A DNA stretch of 64,000 bases from the NCBI RefSeq assembly GCF_900142075.1, contig NZ_FQZO01000007.1, forward strand, positions 124,001 through 188,000, given 5' to 3'. Source of the DNA: Clostridium amylolyticum (GTDB lineage: Bacteria > Bacillota > Clostridia > Clostridiales > Clostridiaceae). Every line of letters begins with the position of its first letter. The first letter of the stretch is position 1. A program made the position numbers and the translations under genes. The notes beneath the pieces were generated by a model. The model made no database searches, was not told the origin of the DNA, and was given only the letters and a program-made list of their open reading frames with translations. Below are positions 17,733 through 25,913 of this stretch, piece by piece.

Positions 17733-18554
17733 TTATTCCAAATCAAACTCAATACTAGATAAAGTATCATTAAGCAGCGAGGACTTTTCGTTATAGTTGC
17801 TGTTTAAGAAATGTGAATATAAGATATCTACTACCACAAGCATAGGAAACTGAGGGGAAATCACGTTGCCTATAGCTAAATTTTTTGTAACAGCAATTAG
17901 CACCATTTCATCACATAATTCATGGAGCTTAAAATCATTGTTGGAAGTTATGATAATGGTTTTTGCCTTTCTTTCTTTAGCGGCTTTGAGACCATTTAAT
18001 ATTATTTTAGTTTTTCCGCTTACAGTAAAACCTATTACCAGGGTATCTTCATCCGTAAGTACAGAATTCATCTGTATTATATGGGCATCCACCACCGATT
18101 CAACATTTAATCCAAGTCTCATAAACCTTATTTTAAACTCCATCGCCACTATTCCTGAGCTTCCAATTCCATACACATACACCTTTTTATATTTAACCAG
18201 CATATCAGCAATTCTCTCGATCTGGGCTTCATCCGTTAGAGTATAGCTTCTATCCAAAAGCTGTTGATAAGTATTTAGAACATTCTTTTTAAGCTTGCCT
18301 ACATTCTTCACTTCTTCATTGAAGGACTGCTCGTACATGTAAATAAATTCTCTATAGCCTTTAAAACCACACTTCTTCGCAAATCTTGATAATGAAGCCT
18401 TAGAAACAAAAAGCTTGTCTGAAACATTTTGAGCAGAAAAGTCCTGCTTATTATTGTTATGTATGAAAAAATCTGCAATAATTGTTTCGGTACTTGTAAA
18501 ATTACTATATAAGGATTCTAATAAAGGAATTATACTCTTATCATGTTTTGACAT
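17733..18554 (-). CDS. RpiR-family transcriptional regulator (SIS domain), cluster 1
   Basis: A 273-residue regulator with an N-terminal HTH_6 domain (residues 10-80, SAQNVSDKLFVSKASLSRFAKKCGFKGYREF) and a C-terminal SIS sugar-isomerase domain (KKVYVYGIGSSGIVAMEFKIRFMRLG). It senses a phosphosugar. It is at the 3' side of the PTS-NanE-DUF4127 cluster, separated from it by 150 bp containing its own paired inverted repeats, and probably controls that cluster. The start ATG at 18554 has AAAGGAG twelve bases upstream. Confidence 0.9.
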   Translation of the reverse strand: MSKHDKSIIPLLESLYSNFTSTETIIADFFIHNNNKQDFSAQNVSDKLFVSKASLSRFAKKCGFKGYREFIYMYEQSFNEEVKNVGKLKKNVLNTYQQLLDRSYTLTDEAQIERIADMLVKYKKVYVYGIGSSGIVAMEFKIRFMRLGLNVESVVDAHIIQMNSVLTDEDTLVIGFTVSGKTKIILNGLKAAKERKAKTIIITSNNDFKLHELCDEMVLIAVTKNLAIGNVISPQFPMLVVVDILYSHFLNSNYNEKSSLLNDTLSSIEFDLE

Positions 18555-18581
18555 TTAATGTGCATACTCCTTTCGCCAAAA

Positions 18582-18624
18582 AATCTATTTGGCATTACTT
18601 ATATATAATAATACCAAATAGATT
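18582..18624. promoter_or_regulatory. Inverted-repeat operator candidate for the cluster 1 RpiR gene
   Basis: AATCTATTTGG (18582-18592) and CCAAATAGATT (18614-18624) are perfect 11-base inverted arms. A further GCCAAA at 18575 pairs with TTTGGC at 18588-18593. An AT-rich -10-like TATATA lies between the arms, so a bound repressor would block the promoter. Autoregulation by RpiR is inferred. Confidence 0.55.
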
Positions 18625-18704
18625 CCTTTAATTAAATTTGTATATGTGTAAATTTTAAATATATAAGCTGAATAATATGGAACTTAGAAAAGTATTATAT
18701 CTGG

Positions 18705-20219
18705 TTAGTTGCTTACATTTACCTCAATTTCCATACCTATTTCAAACATTCTTCTCCATGGGGTTACTACCTTGTTTAGCTTAAGCTTCAGTTCCTTAGA
18801 TATATTAAGCTTATTATACTCCTCAATAAGCAGTTCTTTTATGGTATCTTCCACTTGAAGCTGCATGTCCTTAAATTCATAATAACTTAAGCCATGTTTA
18901 GGGAGATAATTTTTTATTACCTTCTGTCTTACCACAGCCTGATAAAGAGAATCTTCTATAATTCGGTAAACTAAATGTTTTGTTTGATTTTCATTTTTTG
19001 AGTTGAGGCAGTATATTCCCGAAGCTAAAACAGTTCCAAGGGTGTTGCAGTTTGTGTTCCACCCTGCATAGGCTGTAAGTCTACTCAATATACCCAGCCT
19101 GTCTAAATAGTCAATAAGTGTAAGATCTCCGCCATTAGCGAAAGCTGAGTCACTTAAGATAACCTTTTTACCAGCTTTTATATACTTTTCTATTTTATAC
19201 ACAAAATCTAATAGATTTCTATGAGATGTATAGGTAAGATCAATACCTGCTGCCTGCTCCGGAGCTTCCTGCATCTTTTTGCCTGGTGAATTTACAGCAA
19301 GTATTATATCAGCTTCCTCTGGAGTTTCCACTAACTCTCCCCCGCATACCCTTACATGATATTTAAGGCTTTCATTCATAGGACGGTCTTCGTATAAAGG
19401 CGTAATAGTGTGTCCTAAAGTTGAGGCATAAAAAGCGTATACTTTAACAGTTCTATTTAGATAATCATTTAAACATCTAGCTAATAAGGAACTTCCCACT
19501 TCATCTGCACCAGGATACACGTAAGCCCTAAACTCCAGTTGTTTCTCCTTTATAAAATCTAAAACTCTCTTTTGAGAAATAGCTGTATAACCAAATTCCG
19601 AAGAATCATCCTGAGGAATTACCAGAAAATCTATAGTGCCATCTTCAAGAAACTTAGCTACACTAAGGTTTATGTCCTCGTTAAATTTTCTTCTATTTTC
19701 ATAATCTAATAATATATCTTCAGGGACTTTTATGGAGTTTAGTTCCTTTTCCTCTACTGTAGTAATTCCAAACCTTGCTTTTTTGTCCATAAGGTACTTT
19801 CTTCTAAAAAGGTTGTAGCCATGCTCTGCGTAATAGTGAGGCTCCTCCTCGGAGGAATCGTACTGAGGAGCTCTCATAATACAATTAAAGGCATATATCT
19901 TTATGTTTGGATTAATTTCTTTAATTCTTCTTATATTGCGAAGGCAGCCCTCAGCCTCATCTTTAGATAGATAGTGAAGCCTAGATGGGATTAATCCTCC
20001 GTAAATAAGCATATCCATGGAGAGCACTGCATAGCTGCAGCTTTTTACATTTTCAAATATAAAATCCCATAGCTTATTAGTATCAGCTGGTATTTTTTTG
20101 TCCCCTAATATACTTTTAGGAGGAGCAATAAGCTTAACACCTTCCCCTGAAGCTGCAATAAACTCAGGAAATTTAGTATTACAGGGTCTTTCATCTAATG
20201 GAATAAACAATATATTCAT
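18705..20219 (-). CDS. DUF4127 family protein, copy 1
   Basis: A 504-residue protein of a family whose function I do not know. It has no signal peptide or membrane segment. Motifs shared with the second copy at 46756-48297 are FIPLDERPCN, SMDMLIYGGLIPSR, VIPQDDSSEFG, YPGADEVG, ANGGDLTLIDYL and AGWNTNCNTLGT. Such scattered invariant Asp, Glu, Asn and Gly residues suggest an enzyme, possibly metal-dependent. The ATG at 20219 overlaps the IIB stop (TGATG), with a GTG one codon earlier. It is the last gene of a PTS operon with NanE, so its substrate is probably a phosphorylated sugar from that PTS. Confidence 0.85.
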   Translation of the reverse strand: MNILFIPLDERPCNTKFPEFIAASGEGVKLIAPPKSILGDKKIPADTNKLWDFIFENVKSCSYAVLSMDMLIYGGLIPSRLHYLSKDEAEGCLRNIRRIKEINPNIKIYAFNCIMRAPQYDSSEEEPHYYAEHGYNLFRRKYLMDKKARFGITTVEEKELNSIKVPEDILLDYENRRKFNEDINLSVAKFLEDGTIDFLVIPQDDSSEFGYTAISQKRVLDFIKEKQLEFRAYVYPGADEVGSSLLARCLNDYLNRTVKVYAFYASTLGHTITPLYEDRPMNESLKYHVRVCGGELVETPEEADIILAVNSPGKKMQEAPEQAAGIDLTYTSHRNLLDFVYKIEKYIKAGKKVILSDSAFANGGDLTLIDYLDRLGILSRLTAYAGWNTNCNTLGTVLASGIYCLNSKNENQTKHLVYRIIEDSLYQAVVRQKVIKNYLPKHGLSYYEFKDMQLQVEDTIKELLIEEYNKLNISKELKLKLNKVVTPWRRMFEIGMEIEVNVSN

Positions 20220-20518
20220 CACTTTATTAAATTCACCGCCTGCTCCAAGGCCCCAACTCCGTCTATAGTTCCATAGATACGCATGTCTATTACTCCTAAA
20301 GGTTTATCCTTAAAGCTGTTTTGTATATCCTTTGCTGCAAACTTAAGCTGTGGTGCCACAAGCACTACATCAACTTCTTCCTTAGTCTTTTTTGCCTCTA
20401 CACTGGATAAGGCCCATATTTTTGCTTCAATACCTTTCTCAGCAGCAGCCTTTTTCATCTTTTCTACAAGAATTGATGTGGACATTCCAGCATTACAAAC
20501 TAATAAAATATTTACCAT
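20219..20518 (-). CDS. PTS lactose/cellobiose-family IIB component
   Basis: A 99-residue IIB protein with the phosphocysteine loop LLVCNAGMSTS (Cys8), standard for Cel/Chb IIB. It receives phosphate from the IIA gene just upstream and passes it to the sugar carried by IIC. AAGGAGG ribosome site. It is one base from IIA and overlaps the DUF4127 gene, so these are tightly coupled. Confidence 0.93.
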   Translation of the reverse strand: MVNILLVCNAGMSTSILVEKMKKAAAEKGIEAKIWALSSVEAKKTKEEVDVVLVAPQLKFAAKDIQNSFKDKPLGVIDMRIYGTIDGVGALEQAVNLIK

Positions 20519-20519
20519 A

Positions 20520-20828
20520 TTACAAAACCTCCTTATATAAGTGCATAAATTTTTGTGCTAAAAGCTTAATTAATTCCGCATTCATAAGTTGATCTTCAGC
20601 ATGCATAAGGAGCAGGGAAAGCTCCACCTTATCCCCTGAAGCCTCTCTTTGAACAAGCTCCATATGCTTTTTATGCCCCTGAAGTAAATACTCTTCTGCT
20701 TCCTCAAGCATTTCCTCTACAGAATCAAATTCTTTATTTTCACACTTGTTTATTATCTCCATATAAATGGATTTTGCTGCACCCACATTAGATATTATCT
20801 CAAAGGAGATAAGCTCATTATTATCCAT
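20520..20828 (-). CDS. PTS lactose/cellobiose-family IIA component
   Basis: A 102-residue three-helix IIA protein. The active histidine lies in LSLLLMHAEDQLMNAEL, typical of LacF/ChbA, and LLQGHKKHMELVQREASG is also a family signature. It is encoded between a HAD phosphatase and IIB, overlapping the phosphatase stop by 8 bases. Confidence 0.93.
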   Translation of the reverse strand: MDNNELISFEIISNVGAAKSIYMEIINKCENKEFDSVEEMLEEAEEYLLQGHKKHMELVQREASGDKVELSLLLMHAEDQLMNAELIKLLAQKFMHLYKEVL

Positions 20829-21582
20829 TTTTCTCCTCCTTTAAAATATTTTCTAAAGCTTCCTTTATAGAAGGAACATCAAAGTCTGCTTTTCCAAAGC
20901 TGCTTCTTCCCACATAGTAGGAAGCCTTTGAGTAGGGAAACATGGAAAAGTCACTTTCTGAATCCCCTATGGAGATTATTTCGGCCTTGGGATACATTTC
21001 TTTAAGAGCTAATCCCTTTGACACTCCCTTAGGAAGTATTTCTAAGGTCTTATCTGAGGTCTTAACCGCCTCTACATCGTCAAAATTTTCATATATATAT
21101 CCCTTAACCTTGTTTATTTCCTCCATATCTCCAATCAGTAAAAATATTATAACAGGCTGATAATTAATAACCTGTGTAAAATCTTCTATTACATTAGAAG
21201 AATCATAGAACTCTCTAGGAAATTCAGGATCTCTTTCACTGTGCCAATATCTATTACTTATGGTGTTCATCTCCACACGAAGATTTTTATCCTTTATATA
21301 TTTGTATACCTTAAGAGCAACTTCTTTATTCAGGGCTTTAGCTTTTATACCATGTTCATCCTGCATTACCGCTCCATTTTGAGAAATTCTATATTTAATA
21401 TTTAAATTATACTTTTTGGCAATATGAATTATATCATGATCTAAACGTCCTGTAACTACTACTACTTCATATCCTTCTACTTGTAAATTTTCTAGGAGAC
21501 TTAAGGTTTCTCTCCCTCCAATTATTTCATTATTTTCATTAATTAACGTCCCATCGAGATCTAGGGCTAAAACTTTAGTCAT
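20821..21582 (-). CDS. HAD superfamily (Cof-type) sugar phosphatase
   Basis: A 253-residue HAD-IIB hydrolase. Motif I is LALDLDGTLI with the nucleophile Asp, motif II VVVTGR, motif III near LPKGVSKGLALKEM and motif IV ISIGDSESDFSMF. Such enzymes dephosphorylate sugar phosphates. Being inside the PTS operon and overlapping both neighbours, it may dephosphorylate an intermediate of this pathway to relieve sugar-phosphate stress. The exact substrate is unknown. Confidence 0.88.
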   Translation of the reverse strand: MTKVLALDLDGTLINENNEIIGGRETLSLLENLQVEGYEVVVVTGRLDHDIIHIAKKYNLNIKYRISQNGAVMQDEHGIKAKALNKEVALKVYKYIKDKNLRVEMNTISNRYWHSERDPEFPREFYDSSNVIEDFTQVINYQPVIIFLLIGDMEEINKVKGYIYENFDDVEAVKTSDKTLEILPKGVSKGLALKEMYPKAEIISIGDSESDFSMFPYSKASYYVGRSSFGKADFDVPSIKEALENILKEEKNG

Positions 21583-22873
21583 TAGCTACCATCCTTTGTT
21601 TATTTGTTATTGCCACAAATGGCATGTATATTAAAACTGAAATTACTAAAATAACAACTGCTGTCACTGCTGACATAATATGTCCACCTGTAGCAAAGAA
21701 GGCGCTTAATATAGGTGGAGTTGTCCAAGGAATCAACACATAAGTATGAGCCATAACTCCTAAGGAGGTTGCCACACTTCCTATAATAAGTCCTGTAAAT
21801 GTGGACAAAATCATTGGAATGATTAATATAGGATTCATTACCACAGGAAGTCCAAACATTATAGGTTCTGAAATGTTAAATAGTGCTGGTACAAAGCCTA
21901 TCTTTCCAATCTTTCTGTAATCTTCTCTTCGAGATACAATAAATATAGCTATAATAAGAGCAATCATATTTCCAGCTCCACCCATGAAAGCAACAGAGTC
22001 TAGGAAGGGCTTTGTCATAATAGCAGGTAAAGCCTGTCCTGCAGACATTGCTGAAGCATTTTCAGTTAAGGAAGCCAGATAAATAGGCTCTAATATAGGA
22101 TTAAATATAAAGGCAGTGTGTATTCCCAATCCCCAAAGCAGCATGTATAGGAAGTAAATAACTCCTAAGCCAAGGGTAGAGTTAACTATATTTGTAAAAG
22201 GTGTCTGTATGGATTTAAATATAAGATCATTTAAAGGCATTCCAAAAGAATTAGTAATTATTCTTAAGATTCCAAACACTAAAAGAGTTATAATAACTGG
22301 AATTAGCTTGTTAAAGGATCTTGCAATAGAAGGAGGAACACTATCAGGCATCTTAATTATTAGTATATCTATTTTAGAAAGCCCTCTTATAATCTCCACT
22401 GTAGCTATGGCAGCAATAAAAGCCATAAACATAGCAGCAGCACCGGTATAGTAGGTATTTATGTATTCTATTCCCATTTTACCGTCAAAAGTTATAGGCA
22501 TTAGTATAAAAAGTACCACTACAGCAATAGAAGGAACTATAGATGTATCATCGTTATAATGCTCTGACAATGCCTTGGCTGTAGTAAAAGTTAACAGTAT
22601 AGCCATTATGGACATGGTAGCAGGAATTATTGCTCCTCCCAGCTGTGTAACCCCTGTAAAGGGCCTTCCAAAAAGCTTGTTAGTAAAACCGTTTTCTCCT
22701 ATAAATACATTGTTTATAAGCACGAAGAAGGAGCCTGCAATCATAATAGGAAGTATAGATATAAAGCCTTCTCTTATAGCAGTTAAATATCTGTTTGATG
22801 CTAACTTATTTGCTAAAGGAAGAAATAATTCTTCAATTTTATTCATAAACTTATTCATAATATTATTACTCAC
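21575..22873 (-). CDS. PTS lactose/cellobiose-family IIC component
   Basis: A 432-residue membrane permease (CelB/ChbC type), normal length, with about ten hydrophobic segments. Family features include [22 protein letters not shown] near the N-terminus, the [15 protein letters not shown] segment, and [16 protein letters not shown], where the conserved Glu-Pro takes part in sugar binding. GTG at 22873 overlaps the nanE stop; ATG at 22858 behind AGGTGAG is an alternative start. The imported sugar may be an oligosaccharide or amino-sugar disaccharide, given NanE next to it. Confidence 0.92.
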   Translation of the reverse strand: MSNNIMNKFMNKIEELFLPLANKLASNRYLTAIREGFISILPIMIAGSFFVLINNVFIGENGFTNKLFGRPFTGVTQLGGAIIPATMSIMAILLTFTTAKALSEHYNDDTSIVPSIAVVVLFILMPITFDGKMGIEYINTYYTGAAAMFMAFIAAIATVEIIRGLSKIDILIIKMPDSVPPSIARSFNKLIPVIITLLVFGILRIITNSFGMPLNDLIFKSIQTPFTNIVNSTLGLGVIYFLYMLLWGLGIHTAFIFNPILEPIYLASLTENASAMSAGQALPAIMTKPFLDSVAFMGGAGNMIALIIAIFIVSRREDYRKIGKIGFVPALFNISEPIMFGLPVVMNPILIIPMILSTFTGLIIGSVATSLGVMAHTYVLIPWTTPPILSAFFATGGHIMSAVTAVVILVISVLIYMPFVAITNKQRMVAND

Positions 22874-23552
22874 CTATCCTTTTAATTTCATCTATAAATT
22901 TTCCTGTAATTATCTGTGGACGGGTAATGATTGAGCCCACCACTACACTGTAGCAGCCTATTTCAAGTACACGTCTTGCCTTTTCTGGAGTGTCTATATT
23001 ACCTTCTGCAATAACAGGCTTCGAAACTGATTTAAGAATATTTTTAATAAGTTCAAAATCATTGCTGTTTATGTGTATACCTTTACTTTTTTCAGTATAT
23101 CCCACTAAGGTAGTACCAATAAAATCAAACCCCAACTTATCTGCATTAACTGCCTCCTCATAGGTAGAACAATCAGCCATAAGAAGTACATCCTTGTATT
23201 TTTTTCTTATTTCACTAACAAAGTCCGTAAGAGTAATCTTATTAGGTCTTAAGCGGTTGGTAGCATCTAAAGCTATAATTTCCACTCCAGATTCCATAAG
23301 CTCATCTACTTCCTTCATGGTGGGTGTAATATAAATCTCACTATCCTCATAATCTCTTTTAACTATTCCAATAATAGGAAGGTCTACATTTCTTTTAATT
23401 TCTAATATATCCTCTTTAGAGTTAGCTCTTATCCCCACTGCTCCACCTTGCTTAGCAGCTAAAGCCATTCTTCCCATAATAAAGGATGAATGAAGAGGCT
23501 CATCCTCCAAAGCCTGGCAGGATACGATTAATCCTTTATAAACACTTTTCAC
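22866..23552 (-). CDS. nanE: N-acetylmannosamine-6-phosphate 2-epimerase
   Basis: A 228-residue phosphate-binding TIM barrel. NanE hallmarks are present: [57 protein letters not shown] and [14 protein letters not shown]. It converts ManNAc-6-phosphate to GlcNAc-6-phosphate. GTG start behind AAGGAGG. It is the first gene of the PTS operon, which has no nanA, nanK or nagA, so the substrate likely arrives already phosphorylated through the PTS rather than from sialic acid lyase. Confidence 0.92.
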   Translation of the reverse strand: MKSVYKGLIVSCQALEDEPLHSSFIMGRMALAAKQGGAVGIRANSKEDILEIKRNVDLPIIGIVKRDYEDSEIYITPTMKEVDELMESGVEIIALDATNRLRPNKITLTDFVSEIRKKYKDVLLMADCSTYEEAVNADKLGFDFIGTTLVGYTEKSKGIHINSNDFELIKNILKSVSKPVIAEGNIDTPEKARRVLEIGCYSVVVGSIITRPQIITGKFIDEIKRIGE

Positions 23553-23602
23553 TTTATCCCTCCTTACTAATTTTAAAATTAAAAAGTACTTTTCATGTGT
23601 TC

Positions 23603-23631
23603 ATTTTAAAGGAGTTTGTATTTAATTTCAA
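23603..23631 (-). promoter_or_regulatory. Sigma-A promoter of the nanE-PTS operon
   Basis: On the minus strand TTGAAA (-35, 23626-23631) and TAAAAT (-10, 23603-23608) are separated by 17 bases. It lies about 50 bp upstream of the nanE start. Confidence 0.75.
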
Positions 23632-23768
23632 TTGATAGAGTATATTTAGAAAGTAGTTTCACATAATGATTAATTTATAGAGAACTTTTAGAAAATTATA
23701 GTGAAAAATTGAAAATAAAATCATTAAAATTCTAATCCCAAGGGAAATCAACAAAATAATTAGTTGGA

Positions 23769-23819
23769 GCCAACAAATTAATTAACTACAAAAAGCCCTG
23801 GTCATACATTTCACTGTAT
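23769..23819. repeat. Left part of a dispersed terminator repeat, split by the mobile cassette
   Basis: GCCAACAAATTAATTAACT followed by AAAAAGCCCTGG is the left half of a hairpin repeat whose intact relative lies at 53369-53462. Its right half resumes at 24902, after the cassette. Joining the two halves restores a stem (AAAGCCC with GGGCTTT, then ATAC with GTAT). Confidence 0.8.
23812..23819. repeat. Target site duplication, left copy (CACTGTAT)
   Basis: The eight bases CACTGTAT directly precede the left inverted end of the cassette. They are repeated exactly at 24894-24901, right after the other end. Confidence 0.88.
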
Positions 23820-23845
23820 TGTCACTTTTAATGTTATTTTGCACT
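23820..23845 (+). repeat. Left inverted end of the cassette
   Basis: Begins TGTCACTTTT and ends GTTATTTTGCACT. It matches the reverse complement of 24868-24893 apart from three adjacent central bases. The terminal TG/CA is typical of several IS families. Confidence 0.88.
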
Positions 23846-23882
23846 CCTTTCGGGAGATATTTTGCACTGTGAATATAAATAA

Positions 23883-23911
23883 AAAAGCTATCTCCAATAA
23901 TGATAGCTTTT
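23883..23911 (-). terminator. Hairpin inside the left end of the cassette
   Basis: AAAAGCTATC (23883-23892) pairs with GATAGCTTTT (23902-23911). On the minus strand it is followed by a T-rich run, so it could stop transcripts leaving the cassette leftwards. Confidence 0.6.
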
Positions 23912-24122
23912 TATATTTACTTGATTCCCATAACTAAACTGTCACGTGAAGTTTCCACAACTTCTGTTGTTATCAATTAATCTAGCTTGTAAGATATTAA
24001 CATGTTATTATTTAGATTAAAGGGGGCTTTTTAATTTAGTTCAGCAATCTTTTACGGAACAAGGATTAGAAATCACAGGGGGAGAAAAGTTTAGCATTGG
24101 TGAATATTTTGTGTACCCTATT

Positions 24123-24151
24123 TTGAGAATAATGGAAATGATACTTAGAAT
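24123..24151 (+). promoter_or_regulatory. Sigma-A promoter of the acetyltransferase gene
   Basis: TTGAGA (24123-24128) and TAGAAT (24146-24151) are 17 bases apart, about 50 bp before the ATG. The cassette gene therefore seems to carry its own promoter. Confidence 0.65.
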
Positions 24152-24201
24152 GTTTTAGACCATGTGTGGTAGTGGATTGTCTTAGGAGAGGAGATAAAAA
24201 A

Positions 24202-24702
24202 ATGATTGAATTACGAAAAATAACTAGGGATAACATAGATGAAGTAATAGCACTTGAAGTTGGAGAAAACCAGAAAGACTTTATAGAAACTACTAACCTC
24301 AGAAGCTTTGCAGACGCCCATGTGTTGAACGCAGACGGGATACCAGCAACTCCCTTTGCCATTTATGCCGATGAAGTTGTGGTTGGATTTTTGATGTATA
24401 TTTATGATACGTTGGATCACGAATCATTTGAAAATGAAGTTTTTTACGGGAAGAAGAGCTATTTTATTTGGCATATTATGATTGAAAAGAGTTATCAGGG
24501 GAAAGGATATGGCAAACTTGCCTTTGAAAAAATGTTGATGGATATTGAAACTATGCCATATGGGGAAGCAGAATATGTATCCCTCTTTTATCGAACAAGT
24601 AATGTCAAAGCTAAAACATTATACGCTTTATTTGATTTCGTAGATACAGGCATCATTCAGGATAATTCGATGTTGGCGATTAAAAATCTAGTTAGAAAAT
24701 AA
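24202..24702 (+). CDS. GNAT N-acetyltransferase (spermine/spermidine acetyltransferase-like)
   Basis: A 166-residue GNAT protein. The acetyl-CoA loop is visible as KSYQGKGYGKLAFEKML, preceded by the beta strand YFIWHIMIEK. The N-terminal IELRKITRDNIDEVIALEVGENQKDFIETT resembles BltD-type polyamine acetyltransferases. The ATG at 24202 is behind GGAGAGGAG; an upstream in-frame start at 24166 has no ribosome site. It is the only gene of the mobile cassette, so it is a passenger gene, possibly giving tolerance to a drug or polyamine. The substrate is unproven. Confidence 0.88.
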   Translation: MIELRKITRDNIDEVIALEVGENQKDFIETTNLRSFADAHVLNADGIPATPFAIYADEVVVGFLMYIYDTLDHESFENEVFYGKKSYFIWHIMIEKSYQGKGYGKLAFEKMLMDIETMPYGEAEYVSLFYRTSNVKAKTLYALFDFVDTGIIQDNSMLAIKNLVRK

Positions 24703-24813
24703 CAGAAGCCGTAGTGGAATAGGCTCTCTCGGAAAGCTGGCTTTGTTAACTCTGTCTAAGCAAAAATATGATATTTGCACCGCAATCAGGCGCGTTTGTG
24801 AATTAAGCAACTG

Positions 24814-24855
24814 GTCCAATTTCTTAATTTTAATGTTGAGAAATTGGACTTTTTA
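24814..24855 (+). terminator. Terminator of the acetyltransferase gene
   Basis: GTCCAATTTC (24814-24823) pairs perfectly with GAAATTGGAC (24841-24850), followed by five T. It lies within the cassette, just before its right end. Confidence 0.8.
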
Positions 24856-24867
24856 TATTTATTCATA

Positions 24868-24893
24868 GTGCAAAATAACTCCAAAAGTGACAC
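24868..24893 (-). repeat. Right inverted end of the cassette
   Basis: Reads AGTGCAAAATAACTCC then AAAAGTGACA, the reverse complement of the left end except for three central bases. Confidence 0.88.
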
Positions 24894-24901
24894 ACTGTAT
24901 G
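24894..24901. repeat. Target site duplication, right copy (CACTGTAT)
   Basis: Exact copy of 23812-23819, directly after the right inverted end. Confidence 0.88.
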
Positions 24902-24946
24902 CTCTGGGCTTTAAATGAGTAATAACTAATTTGTCTGCCATTATAA
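24902..24946. repeat. Right part of the dispersed terminator repeat
   Basis: GCTCTGGGCTTTAAATGAG completes the hairpin interrupted at 23819. It is followed by TAATAACTAATTTGTCTGCC, a degenerate copy of the TAACTCATATGGCTGCCATTA block found at 53431, 59426 and 60144. Confidence 0.75.
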
Positions 24947-25134
24947 AAATATAAATAGGGATGGTATAAAATAAAAAAATAGAAGAAGAGATTTAAATAT
25001 ATCCTATGTTATTTGTTGTTAAATACAGAACTCGGCTTATAGACTTTTATATGTAGACCTAAAAGGAGATAATGGATCTAAATACATCTAATATTAAGGT
25101 TAAGCTCTTTTAAATCATTGCTTAATGAATTGTC

Positions 25135-25218
25135 TTAATTTTGCTTGTAAGCATCTTTTAAAGTAAAAAACTCCTTATCCTTAAAACCCTTATAAATGGC
25201 ATTAGCTAATCCTTTCAT
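25135..25218 (-). pseudogene. Truncated reading frame at the edge of the defence island
   Basis: A GGAGG ribosome site seven bases before an ATG opens a 27-codon frame, MKGLANAIYKGFKDKEFF onward, that stops early at TAA. After the stop the same frame continues with DNSLSNDLKELNLN before another stop. It looks like the N-terminus of a larger protein, perhaps a DNA-modification enzyme, that has decayed. The family assignment is only an impression from the FFTLKDAY pattern. Confidence 0.45.
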
Positions 25219-25280
25219 TATGACTCTTTCCTCCATTATTATGGTTTTCTTTTGTAAAATATTAATTTGCCATAGTTTCA

Positions 25281-25311
25281 CTTATGATAAGTGATCCGAT
25301 CTTATCATAAG
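25281..25311. promoter_or_regulatory. Inverted repeat CTTATGATAAG/CTTATCATAAG
   Basis: Two perfect 11-base inverted arms (25281-25291 and 25301-25311) separated by nine bases. There is no T-run, so it looks more like a protein binding site or an old recombination site than a terminator. It lies upstream of the truncated frame on the minus strand. Confidence 0.5.
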
Positions 25312-25356
25312 AGGGAGAGAATATCAATTATGAGTTTCTGTATTGGAATCTAATAA

Positions 25357-25385
25357 AAACTGCTGACAATAACTATCAGCAGTTT
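25357..25385 (-). terminator. Terminator of the methylase operon
   Basis: AAACTGCTGA (25357-25366) pairs with TCAGCAGTTT (25376-25385). On the minus strand it is followed by TTATT after a T run, 45 bp beyond the last gene. Confidence 0.8.
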
Positions 25386-25429
25386 AAAATTTTAGATTAA
25401 TAATTTTTATTACATATGCATTCATTATG

Positions 25430-25678
25430 TTACTTTTCCTTTTCCTGAAACCTATTCACAAGTTTGCCTTCTATTTCTACTTGCTCTAAGAACATTTTTA
25501 GAGGTCTTACCCATATGCCTCTTTCACCGTATAGTGCTTGATATACAACCAAATCCTCTAAGGTTTCGGAGTGCTTTGCTTTGTGTAGTACAAGGTATTC
25601 ATTTCCTTTAAAATGCTTGTATATACTGCCAACTTTTAATTTTCTTTCAGTTCCATTATCATTAAGATATTCGTCCAT
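25430..25678 (-). CDS. DUF1653 family small protein
   Basis: An 82-residue protein with the DUF1653 pattern: VGSIYKHFKGNEYLVLHKAKHSETLEDLVVYQALYGERGIWVRPLKMFLEQVEIEGKLVNRF. The family consists of a compact beta fold of unknown function, often found alone or near nucleic-acid enzymes. The ATG at 25678 follows GGAGG and overlaps the upstream gene by 17 bases, so it is translationally coupled to the small gene before it. It is the last gene of the methylase end of the defence island. Confidence 0.82.
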   Translation of the reverse strand: MDEYLNDNGTERKLKVGSIYKHFKGNEYLVLHKAKHSETLEDLVVYQALYGERGIWVRPLKMFLEQVEIEGKLVNRFQEKEK

Positions 25679-25883
25679 AATATTCCTCCAGTTTTTTGTC
25701 ACACCATTCTTCAATCCATATTTTTTCTTCTGCGCTTAGCTTTTTCCATATGTTCTTATTAAACTCCACATATTCTAATTCTTTGCTGCGTTTCATAAAT
25801 CGCATGTCTTCAAATCTTTTAAAAGGATTGGCAAAGATATTTTTCTCTACTTCTTTCCTTGTTGATTTTCCTATCATCTTCAT
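25662..25883 (-). CDS. Small hypothetical protein downstream of the DNA methylase
   Basis: A 73-residue basic and acidic protein (KKLSAEEKIWIEEWCDKKLEEYYG near the C-terminus) without membrane segments. It starts 30 bp after the methylase stop with only a weak ribosome site, and overlaps the DUF1653 gene. I do not recognise the family. Position suggests an accessory of the methylase. Confidence 0.6.
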   Translation of the reverse strand: MKMIGKSTRKEVEKNIFANPFKRFEDMRFMKRSKELEYVEFNKNIWKKLSAEEKIWIEEWCDKKLEEYYGRIS

Positions 25884-25913
25884 GGCTTTGTTATATCTAG
25901 TATTTAATATCTG

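Larger units (their letters stand above)
23820..24893. mobile_element. Mobile insertion cassette: transposase-less element carrying a GNAT gene
   Basis: A 1074-bp element bounded by 26-bp inverted ends (23820-23845 and 24868-24893, 23 of 26 bases identical). The ends begin TGTCACTTTT and finish with ATTTTGCACT on the inner side. The flanks carry the 8-bp duplication CACTGTAT. The inside encodes one acetyltransferase with its own promoter and terminators and no transposase. A second TATTTTGCACT copy at 23859-23869 recalls the multiple terminal repeats of IS21-type elements, although the family is uncertain. It must have been moved by a transposase supplied from elsewhere, as in the mobile insertion cassettes known from Bacillus. 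Confidence 0.88.

Noticed and set aside
23883..23911. Possible riboswitch or RNA gene in the cassette
   Set aside because: It is a simple stem-loop with a T run on the minus strand and no conserved riboswitch motifs.
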